Source of the DNA: Phaseolus vulgaris
Lineage: Eukaryota > Streptophyta > Magnoliopsida > Fabales > Fabaceae
DNA length: 64,000 nucleotides
Reading direction: 5' to 3'
NCBI RefSeq assembly: GCF_000499845.2
Contig: NC_023757.2
Coordinates: forward strand, 528,744 to 592,743
The notes beneath the pieces are model-generated. The model was not told the DNA's origin. It did no database searches and saw nothing but the letters and a program-made list of their open reading frames with translations. Numbering within the stretch: the stretch's first letter is position 1; each line of letters opens with the position of its first letter. Shown piece after piece: positions 43,315 to 55,131 of this stretch. Both the position numbers and the translations under genes were made by a program.

Positions 43315-43603
43315 GTGAGTGGACGATGAATACATTTCAGAAATATCTATCATTTTGCTTGCAAATTTGATTTGATTAATGAATAAAATGAATTATGTTT
43401 CCATTTTTTTCTTTTTCGTTTGACATGTTGCTTCTTTGGAAAGGGAAAAGAAAACAGAGGAAGCATATTGTCTAGTTAAAGTTTTTTTTTTTGTTGATTA
43501 ACCACCTCTGAAATATATTGCACACCAAGAGATTATGATCCCAAAGATCGTGTTTTGCTAGTAATCTAATAATATAATGTAATAATAGTAATAATATAAT
43601 AAA
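43315..43603. other. Spacer after the MAP2 fragment
   Basis: AT-rich sequence, possibly the start of MAP2 intron 3. No MAP2 catalytic exon is found here. Confidence 0.4.
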
Positions 43604-44198
43604 ACCATGGTTGTCAAACTCGTGGGAGCTTCTACGTAGACTCGTGGGAGCTTCTACGTAGACTCGTGGGAGCTTCTACGTAGACTCGTAAACTCGTAAG
43701 AGTTACGTTCATATTAAAAAAAAAAATAATAGTAAATAACTCCATTTAGTCTTGAATGAGAATTATATAACTTTAAAGTCTCAAATAAAGAAGTTCATAC
43801 AAATATACTATTTCACACCATCCATCTCTAACATTATATACGAGAGCCACGACCCTATCACCTAATTGCCACCACCGCGTGATTGTTCTGTTTGATCACC
43901 ACAATTGCTGCACTCCATAGAAGACGCAAAGTGAAACGAAATACGAAAATGAAATGCGAAACCCGTAGTTTATTTCATTTAATTTTCCCCATTCAGAACA
44001 ACACCATTTTGGGTTAAAAAAAAACCTAGTTCAACTTGTGAACTTGCACTAGACTTGCGATTTCACTGAGTTCACTCTGAGTCTGTCGAGTTTACTAAAA
44101 AGCAAGTCTACCAGGTAAGGGGGCATGCGGACACGCAAACTCGCAAGTCAACTACTCGGACGAGTCAACAAGTTGACTTGCGAGTTTGATAACCATGA
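43604..44198. mobile_element. MITE of the 'GGTTGTCAAACTC' family with internal 22-base repeats
   Basis: The ends are inverted: ccatggttgtcaaactcgtg at the left and tgcgagtttgataaccatg at the right. Inside the left end, the 22-base unit 'actcgtgggagcttctacgt' plus 'ag' is repeated three times without change (43618-43683). The interior includes 'gccaccaccgcgtgatt', also found upstream of the PPR gene at 63206. Confidence 0.75.
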
Positions 44199-44319
44199 AT
44201 AGAACTATATAAAAAATTATTTATTTAATATATATTATAAAAGTCAAAATTGACTTTTGAATTGCACGATATGGAATGCGTTTTTAGCTTTAGGATTGAA
44301 CAATCCAAAACTAACAAAT

Positions 44320-46018
44320 TTTGTATATTTTTTTTGTCTACATGAGAATGAATTCATTGATTTATATTTATTTATTATTAATAAAATAAATTATTTTTCT
44401 AATATTTGTAAATATAAATAACGTGTATGCTTGGGATATGAGAATAAGAATTATACCTTGCATAGAGATTAAATCTAACAATTAGGAGAGATTGACTAGC
44501 ATGGGTTAATGTCATTTTATAATTCAGGTTATTTTTATTATGAGGAAATGTGTATTAGTCGGACATTTGCGGATGAAGAGACTCTGCCAACCACAAGAGT
44601 TTAGTGTTTAGTTAACTTATGACTTTAAGAAAAGGTTATTTTTAAATTATACAATATTTGAATTTATAGGTAAACGGTTGGTCAACAACCATGTTACCAA
44701 ATTGAATAAGGCTTTTCATATATATTGTATTTATATGTTAAGATGTAAGTAATATTGTTTGTTTTGTGATGTGTAATTATTGTGAAAATTTAAGATAGAC
44801 TAAGTCATTCATATATACATTAAGCATAAGCTATATGTCAAGATTAACAACATTTGTCTTGATTCTTGTTCTCCTAATCAATTAGCCTTTTATCTTTATT
44901 GCGGTTGGTATGTTGTCTTTGTCCAAAATAATTATCTATTTATTTAGCATTGAATTTTATGTGCTAATAATAAAGGTTTCTTATATATTATATTATTTTA
45001 TGTACGTTTAACATTTTGGAGCTTAAAAATAATTTTAAGCTAACATATATTTATCCTGAATTCTCTCTGGGGTAAGTTAGTTCATGTATCATATCTTCAC
45101 ATATGGTATCGTTTTAAAGAAGAATTTAGAATATATGTATTGGTTCTAATACATATATGAACTAACTTTTTTCCTTTGAAACAATCCTAAACATATATGA
45201 AAATATAATACTTGAACTAACTTACTTCAGATAAGTTTCGTGATGAATATTTGTCAACTCAAAATTATTTTTAACATCCAAAATGTCGGATCTACATAAA
45301 ATAATATAATATATAAAAAATATTTATAACTAACACGCAAAATTCAATGATAAATAAATAGGTAATTATTTTAGACAAAGACAACATATATCCGCAATAA
45401 AGATAAAATGCTAATTGATTTGGAGAAGGATTCAGATGAATGTTGTTAATCCTGAGATATAGCTTATTCTACTCCGTGTATATAAAAATGACTTAGTTTA
45501 TTTTAAGTCTTCACACTAATTACACATCACACAAACAAACAATATTGCTCAGATCTTAACATATAAATGCAATATATATGAAAAACCTCGTCAGATTTGA
45601 TAACATGGTTGCTGACCACCCGTTTACCTTTAAAGCCAAATATTGTAAAATTTAAAAATAACATTATAAGTTAACTATACATATAATAAATTCTTGTTGC
45701 CATACCCTCTTCCATAGTGAAAATAACCTAAATTAAAAAGATATTGACCAAGCACCATATTTGTCTTAGATAATCACGAAACAATTGATAACCTAATCTT
45801 TTTACCTCTAATTCAATGTTGGTCAATCCCTCGTGATTGTTGGATTTAATCTCTAGGTAAGGTAATATAGTTCCTATTATTGTATCCAAGCATATACGAC
45901 ATCTTCAAATGCAAATATCTTATTAAAATTTACAAACATTAGAAAAATTATTTATTTTATTAATAATAAATAAATATGAATCAATGATCTCACCCTTATA
46001 TGTAGAAAAAATACACCT
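44320..46018. mobile_element. Large foldback element with arms of about 750 bases
   Basis: The left arm (about 44320-45080) is repeated in inverted order in the right arm (about 45230-46018). Examples are aataaaataaattatttttc near 44381 with its complement near 45940, 'ggtaaacggttggtcaacaa' near 44671 with its complement near 45610, and 'tgtgatgtgtaattattgtg' near 44766 with its complement near 45515. The axis is near 45145-45170. No coding frame is present. It looks like a foldback transposon or a non-autonomous element with very long TIRs. Confidence 0.85.
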
Positions 46019-46908
46019 GTCAAAACTCATCAAACTTAACTGTTAAAAACATGTCAATCTATCACTAAATTAATATTATTGTTTATAATAAAAATCAAAA
46101 CAAAATTGTTACTTTATAGTAGACACTTAATCAAAATTAAAGAAATAATTTTTTTTTACTAAAATATATAAGCAAAATTTTCTGACTTTATGGCTTACCA
46201 TCTAAGTAGTTTTTCAAGTTCAAAGTTTATAAAATTAAATACTTCTTTCAATTAGGAATTTTAAGTAGTATTTACTATATTATAAAATCATATATATATA
46301 TATATATGTGTGAAATTTATCTCTCCTATCAGTTAAAAAAACACTTTTTATAAATGAAGGGTAACTCACATTGGATGATTTGAAGCAAGAACCATGTCAA
46401 AGAAACCTAAAGTAAATATTTTTTTTTACTGTGAGCTCATGTCGAAATTATTGCTAAGAATAGAAACAAAATCCACATATGATTCAAATTGTCACACTGC
46501 AAAATTATTACTAGAAATAGAAACAAAATTCACAGATAGTTAAGATTGTACATCATATTTGATCAATTTCTGCACTTGCACACACAACCTGAAATGAAAT
46601 CATGTGAAATGGATAATAGGTAAATAGAATTCAATTAATCATTTGCAATACTAAAGACATTTTTGTACTCTTAATAAATTTAACATGTTCCTATAATCAA
46701 GTTGTTCTTATTTACAATTTGCATAATATTATTTTGCTTTTAATTTTAATTCAAATTGGTCTATTCTTGCAAGACTTTTTGTGTTTAATTTTTTTTTGCA
46801 GTCGATACATGGCTCTTCCTCTTTACAGATAATTTTCTTTGTCTCTTTTTTGTTTTAATTTTTGTTAACATCTATATTATCTTGACATCTTCTGTGTTTG
46901 TATGTTCT
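46019..46908. other. AT-rich spacer with a short tandem duplication
   Basis: No gene seen. Two imperfect copies of 'attattgctaagaatagaaa…' lie at about 46446-46551. Confidence 0.45.
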
Positions 46909-47492
46909 TTTTGATAATGAAGATTACATAAAGAAAGATATCCGTGTCAATTACATACAAGACGTAAACTAACTAATTGTCATGAAATGACAAATTGGTT
47001 GAGTCATTCATAAGGTACATCTATTTGTTATAATTTGTATGTTATATACTTAGATCTCTTCCAAAAAAATTTAGTATAATGGATGTTTATTCTAAGTATT
47101 GTTATGAATGTTTCTTTACTTTTTGTAAACTAAAGGGAAGAGAAAAGTTTTGTAATTCAAACGGTTAATGGTTACATAGAATTAACATCCATTATATTAA
47201 GTGATTACATAATAAAAAAAATAGCTTGTTAATGGTTACTTACTGGAGGAGTGGCAAGTCACTCCATACATGTTATCATGTTATAGTTATGCGGAAATCT
47301 TACTATTTTTAATTTAAATATGTTCACAATTTTTTTTTGAAGAGATCTAAATATATAATATAAAAACTATAACAAATAGATGTATATGAATGACTCAACA
47401 AATTTATCATTTCATGACAATTAGTTGCTTTAAACTTTGTATGTAATTGATATGGATATTTTTCTTTATGTAATCTTCATTATCAAAAAGAG
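46909..47492. mobile_element. Inverted-repeat element with TIRs of about 160 bases
   Basis: The left arm starts tttttgataatgaagattac (46911) and continues through 'aattgtcatgaaatgacaaa' and 'acatctatttgttataattt' to 'agatctcttccaaaaaaa'. The right arm (47333-47492) is its inverted copy with few mismatches. The interior is AT-rich and non-coding. The size and TIRs suit a MITE. Confidence 0.85.
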
Positions 47493-47961
47493 GAAGATCA
47501 AGAATCAAGCTAATGGTCCTTGTCCTGAAAACTTGGTTGTGGTTGAACATAAGGTATACTCATTTAATTATTCCTTTGAAGTGGAGGGGTTTAACTTTAA
47601 TTTTAAACTTATACATAATATTCATATTGGATAAAGGGATCAAAGTAATGGTCATCCTCTGTCCGTTTTGTAACTGTCCACTGCTTATGTGTTGGTGGCG
47701 TTTTGGGACAGATTACAAACAAAATATTTTATTTCTATTATCACGATCTGTCAATTCCTGTTATGCTTATCCTTGAACACTGGAAATTATTCCAAACTCT
47801 TAGTTCTCTGTCCATCTCAATCGGTATCAGATTTTAGGTGCATATGATGATCCTCTTCTTTGATACTAGTGAAGCAAACTGGCAAAGTTCAAGATTATAC
47901 TGATGACTTTGAATTAGCCTCGACCTAGGTGACACTGTGTTAGGTTACACATAGAGGAGTT
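47493..47961. other. Spacer with a possible exon relic
   Basis: A short frame ending at a donor-like site reads KNQANGPCPENLVVVEHK (about 47493-47552). It looks protein-like but I cannot place it in a family. The remainder shows no gene. Confidence 0.3.
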
Positions 47962-48187
47962 TGTTAGAATTAGAATATTCATGAGTTAGTTATTTGATTT
48001 GCTAGTTAGATATAAATAAGAAAGAAGGAGAGGGGAGGGGCAGTGTGCAATATTTTTGTAGATTGAGCTTTAGCTCTTTGTGAAGGGGAAGCCTTGAAGG
48101 AGAGAGTGCTCTCCTCTTTCTTGTTCTTTTCTTTCTATTCAATAAAAACCTTTTTTTTCTTCTCTTTATAATTCTTGGTTCCTAACA
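47962..48187 (+). mobile_element. Solo-LTR-like sequence
   Basis: The segment starts tgttagaattagaatattca and ends ggttcctaaca (TG…CA, with matching TGTTAG/CTAACA termini). It contains a purine-rich tract and the polyadenylation signal caataaaaacc near its 3' end. No primer-binding site or coding region follows. A target duplication was not evident. Confidence 0.6.
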
Positions 48188-49060
48188 CACTACCCTGGAA
48201 TTCCTTGAGTATTTTTCTGGCTGGATTAGAGCATAACACTTAATGAAAATGCATAGTCGTACTTCAATTGCACATGCTGCCAATTTAGCTAAATTTCATG
48301 AGGTCTCAATGTAGAACCTGACTGATAATAGGTTTAGTACCCAACACCAACTAAAACATAAGAATTCTCAGAAGCTGTTGATGCAAATGGATGAAGAGAT
48401 AGACCTAATATAAAGAAATGGACTGACAACTGTCAACTATGACCTATTAATGGGGAAAATCTCAGTTTTCCATCAATGCTTTGTCTGGGAGTCTAATTAT
48501 CAAACTATGAGATTATGCTGTCTTTATAATAAGTTGTTGTGGATAGGAGTTTTACTAATTAAAAATAAGCCTTTACCACTACTATAGATTGAAGAATTTA
48601 ATTATCAAAACAGAGAACGTGTTTATCTGTTTGAATTCTTCTGTTCCTGCATTACACTGTGTTACATGACTAATTTGAATATGTACGTTTTAAAATATCA
48701 CCAGTGTTCTCCTATTTTTCTTAGATGTTTTTTCAAAATAATGTGAATAAGACTAGTAAAAGATAAGAGGATGACTATAATATGCAGTTTGAGAAAATGG
48801 CATTCATGTAGTCCCTGGTGTACCTAAAAATACTCAGCTGGTGGCATGGAGTTTGTTGTGGTCTTACACACTTGTGATTATTGTTGACAGAGGCAATGCA
48901 TCTCACCACATTATCACAGCAATTTCTTAGCTTTTTATGGCAAACATTTAGTTGTTGTTAAGGATATGGTTGTTGTTTTCTGCTTGATATGTCCTACTAG
49001 GATTGTCATCATGAATTTTGAAATTCTGATAAATATGAACCTCCCGTTCTTCTCATTCAT
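48188..49060. other. Spacer before the polymerase epsilon fragment
   Basis: No recognisable exon, although some of it is probably decayed intron of the polymerase gene. Polymerase motif A, expected just before the first conserved block, is not recognisable. Confidence 0.4.
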
Positions 49061-52000
49061 GTTTGCAACCACCATCAATTGTTGCTCATGAAGTCTGCAC
49101 TGCATGTGATTTTAATCGTCCTGGAAAGACTTGCCTACGTAAGCTTAAGTGGGTCTGGTGTGGAGAAACATTCATGGCAAAGAAACGGTGTAATTTTATT
49201 TTCACTTAATGTTTCCTGTTCTGTAGATCTTTTGAGCACATTTTTGGAAAATTAATAAATGATTGACACTTTTATTTGAAATCCTTCAGTGACTTCTATG
49301 CTTTAAAGACACAGATTGAATCAGAGTTTGTTGATGATTCTGAGAACAATCAAGACTGAAAGATTGTTTAAAGAAATACTGCTAGAAGGTTATGGCTGTT
49401 TCATTGAATGTGTTTGATTAAATAATGTATGATTGCTAAATCTTGGTGGATTCCACATGCATATAAGTGGGTACTCGACAAACCTGTAACTGAAGTTCAT
49501 GAACCGGGAATCTGCATGCGTGAAAATCCATTTTATGTTGACACTGTTCGCAGGTCAGTGAAGATCATTGAAGATTAATTTCGAACAATAAAGTTAACCT
49601 TTGCATTTGTAGTTAGAAGCAGAATGCATCTCCTTATATATATTCACAATCTGAGGAACATAGATAGAGAGTGTTAACCTTAGAGAATTTCTTTAAATTT
49701 CTACTCCACATTTTTATTTTGTTTGTTGTGTTGTTCTAAGTCCTTGTTTTGTGCTAACTGATTCAAGTTTCCGGGATAGAAGATACGAATATAAAGGTCT
49801 CGAGAAGGTTTAGAAGGGAAAATTGTCAGGGGCCAAGGTTAGTGGAAATTTTATGAGCTCAACATCCTTCATACCTCAAAGGATTACTAGGAGCAAGGCC
49901 AAGGCTTTGGAAGATGAGCATCAATGGATGTCTTTTTTTGTAATTTCTTTTGAGTGTTTTTTTAGTAGAACATAAAAGGAAGGGGTAGATATAGATATAA
50001 CGGGTGACAATGTACAAAGATAAGTCGCACCTTCCATGTAACATAGAAAGAAGGTGTAGGTGTAGATTTAGGAGGTGCCAAAGTAAGAAACCAAGTCACA
50101 CGTGCCTTGTGACTTGGAATAGACGCCAAATTCAAATGTGTTTCATTTGATTTTCCCACTTTAATTTCAGTCCTCTCACACTAAAAATGGAGGTGCCATG
50201 CTCATGTAAAATCACATTGAATTTGAAGTAAAATTACTATACACAATTTTGTGAGTTGTGAGAATTGTTCTCCTAATCTTGTCTCATCTTGTGAGTGTCT
50301 CAAGTGGCGGCATTCTTGCACTTATCTTGGATCAATCACCTTCCAAGTAGCGTGTTCTTCCCTTCCATGGCTTCAACCACATAAGTTCTTGCTTCATCTT
50401 CCATTTCCATTTCCGCACCTATACTTGTCTTGTTCTTCATTTCTATTCGGTTATTTTGTGTTGTCTTCCTTTTTAATCGGTTCATTTGTCTTGTGTTGTT
50501 ATTCTATTTGGTTTAATGTGCTGTTCTTGCTTTTCCTTTAGTTTCCGCATTCAATTCTAGTTTTCTATTCATTTTTTGTTGTGTAAGGAGATGGCACTCA
50601 TGTTCATGAGTTTGGTTCATCATTTGGAAGGCATTGAACTCCATTGATGTTTCCTTAAGCCTCCTTGTTGTGTTGCACTTTGTTTTCATCTTTCTATTTG
50701 AATTTGGCGCCTATTCCAAGTCACAAGGGAGGTGTGACTTGGTTTCTTGCTTTGACACCTCTTAAATCTACACCTACACCTTCTTTCTATGTCATATGGA
50801 AGGTGCGACTTATCTTTGTATATTGTCACCCGTTATATCTACATCTTCCTTTTATGTTCTACTAAAAAACTAGCTCATCTTCCAAAGCCTTGACCTTGCT
50901 CCCAGTAATCCTTTGAGGTATGAAGGATGTTGAGCTCATGGGTTGGGTTTGGCCCCAACTTGGGCTTCTTGGGCTTGGGCCTCAATGTCAAGAACACGAA
51001 TAGGAAGAACTTCAAGTGCTTTGGTCCTTGATCGTTCCTCCTATTGATGACATCTTCTTTTTTTTGTTGAGATGACCCTTCAAGGTTGGCATTTATGGTC
51101 ATCTTTTTATGGATTTGGGTCGTATCAATATGTCATGCAAGTGAGTAAATTGACCTCCATATGTTCTTCAAGTTTCATCATTGGAGCTCATTAGTTACAT
51201 TTGCTATTTTTTTCTTCTGAATCATCCCTTGCATTGATGTTTATCTTACAGGGGTGCAAGATGGTATTCCATGTAAATGGCTGGAGTAGTGACATATACT
51301 GGTGCAAAAATAATTCAGAATGCTCGCTTGCTAGTAGAAAAAATAGGAAAACCACTTGAATTAGACAGGGATGGTATTTGGTGTGCACTACCGGTAGGGG
51401 CAATATATTGTGCTGCTTCCTACTTTTTTACCTGTTTTTTCTTCCAAATTGTCATTTTCTCTATCTAATTACCAATAATTTTGATTGCTGTTGATAGAAA
51501 TCAATTAATGATTATCATATTTAATGGATTTCAGAGACTCAAAGAAGAAGTTTACAATATCATACCCTTGTGTTATGCTTAATGTTGATGTGGCAATAAA
51601 TAATGCAAATGATCAATATCAGGTCAGCTTGTAATTTTATTAGCAAATTCACAATTTGATGCAGATTCTTCTGCTTCAGTGTTTTGCAGTTAGGGCAGTT
51701 GCTTTGCTATTGCTTGTTATTAATTCATTCTTTCAATTTTTTGACAGACACTCACAGATCCAATGAGGAAAACTTATACAACTCATAGTGAATGCTCTAT
51801 TGAATTTGAGGTGGATGGACCATATAAGGTAAAATGTAGCCATATTTTATGATTTACATGTTTTTTTGAGTTTTACTATTGATTGACCAGTGATAAGACT
51901 AAAATAGTATATATAAGTGGGGGCAATTCTCACTTCATGAGTAGATTTTGTGGTGTTGACTTAAGATCTAAGATGACATCTGAGTTTATTGTAGATATAT

Positions 52001-53157
52001 TATTGGGCCACATATCATATTATTCGCACATAGAACCCAATTGTTCTGGGCATGAGGGAATGTATTGGGAAAAACTCAAGTCATATTTTGACTTGAGATA
52101 AGTCTAAAATAGTGTTGGGAGGCACCCTTAGGTCTCAAACCAATTTTAAGGCGTTAAGTTAGTCTTAAATTCAAATTCTAAGATTTACTATATGTAAATG
52201 AGTTAAATGGCTTTGCTTTGGTGTAGGCAATGATCCTTCCTGCTTCCAAGGAAGAAGGAATTTTAATTAAAAAGCGATATGCTGTTTTTAATGATGATGG
52301 AACCCTTGCAGAACTTAAAGGTTTTGAGATCAAGCGCAGAGGTGAATTGAAGCTAATCAAAGTTTTCCAGGTATATTGATAAAGAAGTGTGATCATCATC
52401 TTCAATTGTAATGCCATGCAATATGCTCCAGTAATAACAAGGATATATAATGTTATTTTCTCCCTGATGTTTGTGCGTGAGAATGATAAAGCTGTCAGTG
52501 TTTTTAATACCAGACTGATAAGTAAGGGTTGTAACATTTGTGGAGCAAAACTGATTAAAGTGGATGAATCAATGTTTTTTACGTAATGGCTGATTTTTTT
52601 AACAGAAATTGGTGACAAAATTATACTTCGTGGGTGTCTTTTTTCTGAATTGGTTCATCTAACAGCTTTGATGAAATTCTCTATGTACTTTTATTTATAT
52701 ATTGTCATCACATTTAAAACAAAACATTTTGTTCAATGTTGAGGTTGTTTTTTATGGTTATTCTGTTCTCAATTTATTTTTAATGTGAAACACTTTTCTT
52801 GTCACAGGCTGAACTTTTTGACAAGTTTCTCCATGGTTCAACATTAGAAGAATGTTATTTTAGAAAGTTATTGCCTTTGCAGGGCACACCATTTAGTGAG
52901 TGTGCTATTCCTGTGGCAATATTTGAAACTGATGCTGGTAACTTGTTATTTTTTGGTTTCTTTAATTCACAGATAATAACAAATTTATTCTTTCATATTC
53001 TAAATAGGTGTGTATGCTTAATGTATGCAGAGGTATGAACAGGAATGAGCAGTCAAAAAAGCATAATGACTCAAATCGGGTCCCTCTTGTGGTGGATGAT
53101 GAGATTCTTATTGAGTTAGAGGACTTCGGAAACAAGAGAAAGAAGAAGCGAATGTAA
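49061..53157 (+). pseudogene. Internal fragment of the DNA polymerase epsilon catalytic subunit (POL2)
   Basis: Exon-like blocks with introns retained encode the polymerase-domain middle of POL2. They are 49061-49187 (LQPPSIVAHEVCTACDFNRP), 49290-49356, about 49456-49553 (ICMRENPFYVDTVR), 49768-49852, 51252-51393 ([20 protein letters not shown]), 51535-51622, 51748-51828, 52227-52370 ([20 protein letters not shown]), 52808-52937 and about 53038-53157. It is disabled: TGA at 49357, TAG at 49811 where a Trp is expected, and TAA near 51274 where a Glu is expected. The catalytic DTD reads DRD. About 70 residues are deleted inside the block at 52808, and a foldback element splits the exon at 49853. 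Intact POL2 is the leading-strand replicative polymerase. N-terminal and most C-terminal parts are absent. Confidence 0.88.
49853..51180. mobile_element. Foldback insertion with inverted gypsy-like gag segments
   Basis: The left arm 49853-50137 and the right arm 50696-50939 are inverted copies (about 245-285 bases, the right one with a deletion of about 38 bases). Each arm starts with atgagctcaacatccttcat when read outward-in, and encodes IPQRIT-(R/G)SK-(A/V)KALEDE, reminiscent of Ty3/gypsy gag. The right arm continues into 50940-51180 with a related minus-strand frame. The insertion interrupts a POL2-derived exon. Confidence 0.75.
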
Positions 53158-54579
53158 AGTTTGATGGAATGACTAATGTGTTACTGGTTACAAGAAGAAT
53201 TGAGGAAGTAGAAGGCTTAGTTGACACATTAAAAAAGTCTAATTTTTTTATTTATTTCATTGTCCACATATCCACGATTAAGTCTATGCTTCATTTAAAT
53301 AAATAATATAAAAACAATATAAAAATAATTGTGTAGACAACATGTAGGTTAAGTCTATACTTTTTCAAATAAATAATATAATTTTTTTTTTGTTTTTTAA
53401 ATAAATAATATAAAATATAATTTTGTGGTAGTATGCAGGCTTCTTTATAAAGAATAGAGTATAATTTTTGTATAAATAGCATGTAAGCTAAACACGTTTC
53501 TTTAAATAAATAATATTAAAATATAATTTTGTGTAGATAACATGAAAGTCAATTTCACGTTATATAATTTTGTGTAGATGTAAGTTAAATTTACGTGATT
53601 AAAAATTAATGTTATATAATTTTGTATAGATGTAAGTTAAATTTACGTGATTAAAAATTAATGTAGGTTAAATTTCGTTTATTTAAAAATTGTGACACTG
53701 TATACGTTTTTTTAAATAAATAATATAAAATATAACAAACCAATAAGAGGTACACCTATACACTTTCACTTGTAACACATTTGACACACGATAAACTAAT
53801 CATAAATATAGAAGAAATTAAGCTCAAAGGAATTAAGCTCATGCATACATATTATACACAGTTGAGTCAGAACCAAATTGGTCTAATAGCTTCTGTGGCA
53901 GCCTTGTTTTGGTCCACATAGTACCTAGAAAACAACACAAATGAGTTAAAATCAACCTAACGTGGGTCTGATGATAGATGAAACTACGAATGAGAATAAA
54001 ATCATGAACCGAATACATAATAGGGTTCAATATGGGAGGAAATCAACCCCAAAAGGGTTTAGGATTTTGAGGATAGTTTGAGATTGTGGAGGAGCCTACG
54101 ACTATAAAGGATGAGGAAAAGAGGGGAGTGGCTTTTTAGTTTCCAACCTTAATCAAACTATACATGTGTATTAAATAAACCACTTTGTATATCAAGTCCT
54201 AATCCAAAGATGCTATAAATATCGAAAAATATTCCAATAGAAAATATTTGGATTGGATTGGAATGTTTTTTTTCAAATTTTTTGTTTTAGATTGCCGAAG
54301 ACAATATAAAATATAATCATATTTGATATTTAAAAAAAAATTGAAATCACATCAAACATTTTAAAAACGTAACAACAAAATTCATTTTTGTCCCTTAACA
54401 TGTTAAGGAACTAAAAGAGTAATTAAACTTAATGTTAATTATTATTTTTTACAATAATCAACATATACTTGAAATAGAAAATAATATTTTAATTCTACAA
54501 CATCCTTAATTAAATAAGTGTTTATATATAAATACTACAACACAATATGGCAAACACATTTCTTTAAAAACTAATTAAT
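53158..54579. other. Spacer right of the polymerase fragment
   Basis: AT-rich. It contains a minisatellite at 53285-53745. No supported gene; a minus-strand frame at 53839-54030 is not convincing. Confidence 0.5.
53285..53745. repeat. Degenerate AT-rich minisatellite
   Basis: Repeated blocks built on 'aaataaataatataaaatat' and 'aattttgtgtagat…aagtta'. Within it a 52-base unit (gttatataattttgtgtaga…) is repeated twice at 53559-53662 with one or two changes. Confidence 0.75.
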
Positions 54580-55131
54580 TTATTAATTCTAAATAATTGA
54601 CATCAAAATAATAATCTTTTGACTCTGAATATTATGAGTTAACTTCTAATTTAAGAAAGTAATATAAAATAAGGTAGAAAATTATAATTAAGAGAAAATC
54701 ACCCCCATACCTTACTCATATAGAAAATAGAATTAAACCTAAAAAGAAGAGCCAAAGGGAACAGCGGCGAAGGTAGAAGAGAAAACTGAGGATTGAGGTT
54801 TTTCTGAAAATGGCTTTTACTTCTTCTCAGTGTAGTTCTATTGCTTCTCAGTTTCTTCCTCCCAGAAAACACTCGCCAATCCCTTTTCACTCAACCAAAT
54901 GCACAACTTTCACTCTTCTCTTCCCACGACGCACACCGTTTTCCACAACATGCTTAGCCACGCCAAACTCCAACAACAACGCTACGAAGCAAGAGAAAGA
55001 AATGGAGAAAGTGAAGGAAGTGGAGGTGGAAGTGGAGGAGGAGCTGCCATGGATTCAGGAGAAGGCTTTGGACCTCGTTGAGTTCACCGGCTCCGTTACC
55101 CAAGCCATTCCCGGTCCCAGAGTGGGTCCCA
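54580..55131. repeat. Promoter and exon start shared with copy 1 (40877-41442)
   Basis: This is the intact member of the duplicated pair. It includes a 5' UTR segment (ggaacagcggcgaaggtaga…) that is missing from copy 1, which suggests that copy 1 is the derived one. Confidence 0.85.

Noticed and set aside
47437..47776. Two overlapping frames of 65 and 87 codons
   Set aside because: They start within a transposon TIR; only a short protein-like stretch remains, recorded as a possible exon relic.
50251..50541. 96-codon frame in the foldback insertion
   Set aside because: Lies in the loop of a repeat element; Leu/Ser/Phe-rich with no family resemblance.
53839..54030. Minus-strand 63-codon frame
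   Set aside because: Looked protein-like in one frame but has no splice context or recognised motif.
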